Assembly (NCBI RefSeq): GCF_020781975.1
Contig: NZ_JAJGNI010000003.1
Coordinates: 186,001 to 250,000 of the forward strand
From: Microbacterium schleiferi
GTDB lineage: Bacteria; Actinomycetota; Actinomycetes; Actinomycetales; Microbacteriaceae
DNA length: 64,000 nt
Reading direction: 5' to 3'
The position numbers and the translations under genes are program-made. Shown here in pieces: positions 61,913 through 64,000 of this stretch. The number at the start of each line of letters is the position of its first letter. Within the stretch, counting starts at the first letter, position 1. The notes under the pieces are model-generated. The model saw nothing but the letters and a program-made list of their open reading frames with translations, ran no database searches and was not told the origin of the DNA.

Positions 61913-62554
61913 ATGACCACGCGCCGCATCGCGGTCGTCACCGCGGGGCTCTCGAACCCGTCATCGACGAGGCTGCTTGCCGACAGGCTGGCGGAGGCCG
62001 TTCGTGCACAGCTGGCAGAGCGTGAGATCGAGGTCGGGGCGGATATGATTGAGCTGCGCGAGCACGCTCATGCGATCACCGACAATCTCCTCACCGGGTT
62101 CGCGCGCCGGGGGCTCGCTGAGGCGATCGAGACCGTGACCTCGGCAGACGCCCTCATCGCCGTCACGCCCATCTTTACGACGAGCTACTCCGGTCTGTTC
62201 AAGTCGTTCCTCGACATCCTGGATCCGGACTCGTTGCGGGGGATGCCGGTGCTGCTGGCAGCCACCGGCGGGTCACCACGCCACTCGTTGGCACTCGAGT
62301 ACGCGATGCGCCCGCTGTTCACCTACCTGCACGCCAACCCGGTCTCAACATCCGTGTTCGCGGCATCGGAAGACTGGGCCGGCGGCGAGGGAGCATCCTC
62401 GCTACGTTCGCGCACTGAGCGGGCCGCGGGAGAGCTCGCGGATGCCGTCGCCCGTCGGGGCGCGACAGTTGGTGAGGACCCGTTCGACCCGGCGACCTAC
62501 CTCGGTGAGGGTCGCTCGTTCGAGAGCCTGCTGGGCGGACTCAGCGCCGACTGA
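61913..62554 (+). CDS. NADPH-dependent FMN reductase (CE1759 family)
   Basis: The 213-residue protein has a flavodoxin-like fold with the FMN phosphate loop AGLSNPSSTRLLADRLAEAV and the region AVTPIFTTSYSGLFKSFLDIL, typical of NADPH-dependent FMN reductases. It supplies reduced flavin to the LLM enzyme encoded one base upstream. The AGGGGG sequence in the spacer serves as RBS. It is convergent with fruA across a strong terminator. Confidence 0.88.
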   Translation: MTTRRIAVVTAGLSNPSSTRLLADRLAEAVRAQLAEREIEVGADMIELREHAHAITDNLLTGFARRGLAEAIETVTSADALIAVTPIFTTSYSGLFKSFLDILDPDSLRGMPVLLAATGGSPRHSLALEYAMRPLFTYLHANPVSTSVFAASEDWAGGEGASSLRSRTERAAGELADAVARRGATVGEDPFDPATYLGEGRSFESLLGGLSAD

Positions 62555-62562
62555 CGCAGATA

Positions 62563-62601
62563 CACGATGCCCCGGCCGCACCCGACGGCCGGGGCATCGT
62601 G
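62563..62601. terminator. Bidirectional terminator between the FMN reductase and fruA
   Basis: A perfect 16-bp stem (62563-62578 with 62586-62601) with a 7-base loop lies in the 52-base gap between the convergent genes. Confidence 0.82.
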
Positions 62602-62606
62602 AGTTC

Positions 62607-64000
62607 TCAGGCTCGGGCTGCGCCGCTGGCGAGCACGCCGCTGGCCTCGGTGTCGTCGGCAGCTCCCGCGGCCTCGACAGTCGCGGCGCTCGGCCGGCGG
62701 CCGATGCGCTTGAGGCCGATGACCGCGACAGCGGTGATGACGGCGCCGATCGCGATCGACAGCAGGAACCACAGGATGTTCCCGATGGCGAAGAGCACGA
62801 AGACTCCACCGTGGGGTGCCTGCGAGGTGACCCCGAAGGCCATCGAGAGCGCACCGGTCACGGCGCCACCGAGCATGGATGCGGGGATGACGCGCAGCGG
62901 GTCGGCTGCGGCGAAGGGGATCGCACCCTCGGAGATGAAGGATGCACCGAGCAGCCACGCCGCGACACCGTTCTCGCGCTCCACGGGAGTGAACTGCTTG
63001 CGGGCAAGCACCGTCGAGGCAAGAGCGAGTCCCAGCGGCGGCACCATGCCCGATGCCATGACGGCAGCCATGATCTCCAGAGGCACCTGGTTGGCCAACG
63101 ACGCAGCGCCGAGGCCCGCGACGGCGAACGAGTAAGCGACCTTGTTGACAGGTCCGCCGAGGTCGAAGCACATCATGAGGCCAAGGATGACGCCCAGCAG
63201 CACGATCCCGACGCCGGTCAGGCTGTTGAGCCAATCGGTCAGTGTCGTCATCAGCCAGGCAATCGGTCCGCCGAGGAAGAGGATCATGGCTCCGGATGCG
63301 GCGATCGATGCCAACAGCGGAATGATGACGACCGGCATCAGGCCACGCAGCCAGCGGGGTGCCGGGATGCGGGTGAGCGAGGCTGCGACGAGGCCCGCGA
63401 GGAGGCCGCCGACGATGCCGCCGAGGAAGCCGGCGTTCATCATGACGGCGATCGTGCCGACCACGAATCCCGGTGCGATGCCGGGGCGGTCGGCCATTGC
63501 GTAGGCGATGAAGCCCGCAAGCGCGGGGACCAGGAAGCCCATGGAAGCTGCACCGATGACAAAGGCGACGGCGCCGATATACGTCCAGAAACCGCCGTCG
63601 GGGAGGTTCCACAGGGACGACGACGCGACGATGTCGCTGGCCGTCGCATTGATGTCGTATCCCGCGAGGCCGAAGCCGATGGCGATGAGCAGGCCACCGC
63701 CGGCAACGAAGGGGATCATGTAGCTGACGCCGGTGAGCAGCCAGCGTTGCAGCTTGCGCCCGGCGTGTTCGCTGGCGGTATCGGTTGTCGCCGTCGGGGT
63801 CTCGGTACCCGCGACCCGCGCAGCATCCGGGTTCGCGGCCGCGGCCAACGCCTCATCGATCATGGCTCCGGGAGCTTCGACGCCTCGCTTGACGGGCCCC
63901 TGGACGACGGGCTTGCCGGCAAAGCGCCCGCGGTCCCGCACATCCACGTCTACCGCGAAGATGACGGCGTCGGCTGCGGCGATCACGGCGGGATCGAGCG
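62607..64000 (-). CDS. fruA: PTS fructose transporter subunit (EIIBC, 5' part outside window)
   Basis: The frame is open to the right edge (464 visible residues). The first visible residues (ADAVIFAVDVDVRDRGRF) are the C-terminal part of the IIB domain, followed by a linker (about 60-80) and the IIC membrane domain with eight to ten helices and EIIC-Fru signatures FDLGGPVNKVAYSF and SEGAIPFAAADP. The system phosphorylates fructose during uptake. A IIA domain may be fused upstream. The C-terminal tail is acidic and Ala-rich. Confidence 0.9.
   Translation of the reverse strand, partial: LDPAVIAAADAVIFAVDVDVRDRGRFAGKPVVQGPVKRGVEAPGAMIDEALAAAANPDAARVAGTETPTATTDTASEHAGRKLQRWLLTGVSYMIPFVAGGGLLIAIGFGLAGYDINATASDIVASSSLWNLPDGGFWTYIGAVAFVIGAASMGFLVPALAGFIAYAMADRPGIAPGFVVGTIAVMMNAGFLGGIVGGLLAGLVAASLTRIPAPRWLRGLMPVVIIPLLASIAASGAMILFLGGPIAWLMTTLTDWLNSLTGVGIVLLGVILGLMMCFDLGGPVNKVAYSFAVAGLGAASLANQVPLEIMAAVMASGMVPPLGLALASTVLARKQFTPVERENGVAAWLLGASFISEGAIPFAAADPLRVIPASMLGGAVTGALSMAFGVTSQAPHGGVFVLFAIGNILWFLLSIAIGAVITAVAVIGLKRIGRRPSAATVEAAGAADDTEASGVLASGAARA

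Overview
The window is 64 kb of very GC-rich, densely coding actinobacterial chromosome. Gene content (IspG/Dxr isoprenoid route, TreS-maltokinase, EfeUOB, AbiEi/DUF559 protein, CE1758/CE1759 flavin pair), frequent GTG starts and many leaderless starts point to Microbacteriaceae, most likely Microbacterium or a close relative; this is an inference from protein style, not a database result. No rRNA, tRNA, CRISPR array, transposase or integrase was seen.

Layout. 1-5 kb: 3' end of a possible FtsK-like gene, asparaginase, OsmC protein, acyltransferase, FKBP lipoprotein and dxr. 5.1-8.7 kb: pflB-pflA behind two tandem palindromic operators, and a YeaQ-type membrane protein. 8.7-15.4 kb: MurE-like ligase, rseP, a PhzE-type anthranilate synthase behind a textbook Trp attenuator with its own leader peptide, a 2TM protein and ispG. 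15.4-22.7 kb: maltokinase-treS, ACC deaminase with its GntR regulator and a palindromic operator, pyroglutamyl peptidase and sucrose phosphorylase. 22.8-38.2 kb: translation and RNA backbone (proS, nusA, rnpM, infB, rbfA, truB, ribF) with interspersed PPOX, DUF1206, metallopeptidase-like lipoprotein, AGCS symporter, flavodoxin, mutY and a uridine-kinase-like gene. 38.2-49.3 kb: deoC, a lipoprotein, SNF2 helicase, pfkA, a DUF559 gene flanked by 46-bp direct repeats, oligopeptidase B, metallophosphoesterase, aspA and a DUF4190 protein. 49.4-56.1 kb: FAH-family hydrolase, a two-component system followed by an N-terminally short CcdA-like gene, FKBP, YceI, MFS, DUF167 and rpsO. 56.1-64 kb: iron-box-controlled efeUOB, a hydrolase, an LLM oxidoreductase with FMN reductase, and a partial fructose PTS permease.

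The dxr-rseP-ispG-proS-nusA-infB-rbfA-truB-ribF-rpsO order is the usual actinobacterial backbone, with accessory metabolic genes inserted between its members. Two usual companions, rimP (before nusA) and pnp (after rpsO), are not in their usual places here. A recurrent start architecture is visible: a TANNNT -10 hexamer, exactly six bases, then ATG or GTG, at sixteen genes, implying leaderless transcripts. The most interesting signals are the Trp attenuator on the PhzE-type gene, the tandem operator on pflBA, the repeat-bracketed DUF559 gene, the operator on the acdS operon, and the hairpin covering the infB ribosome-binding site.
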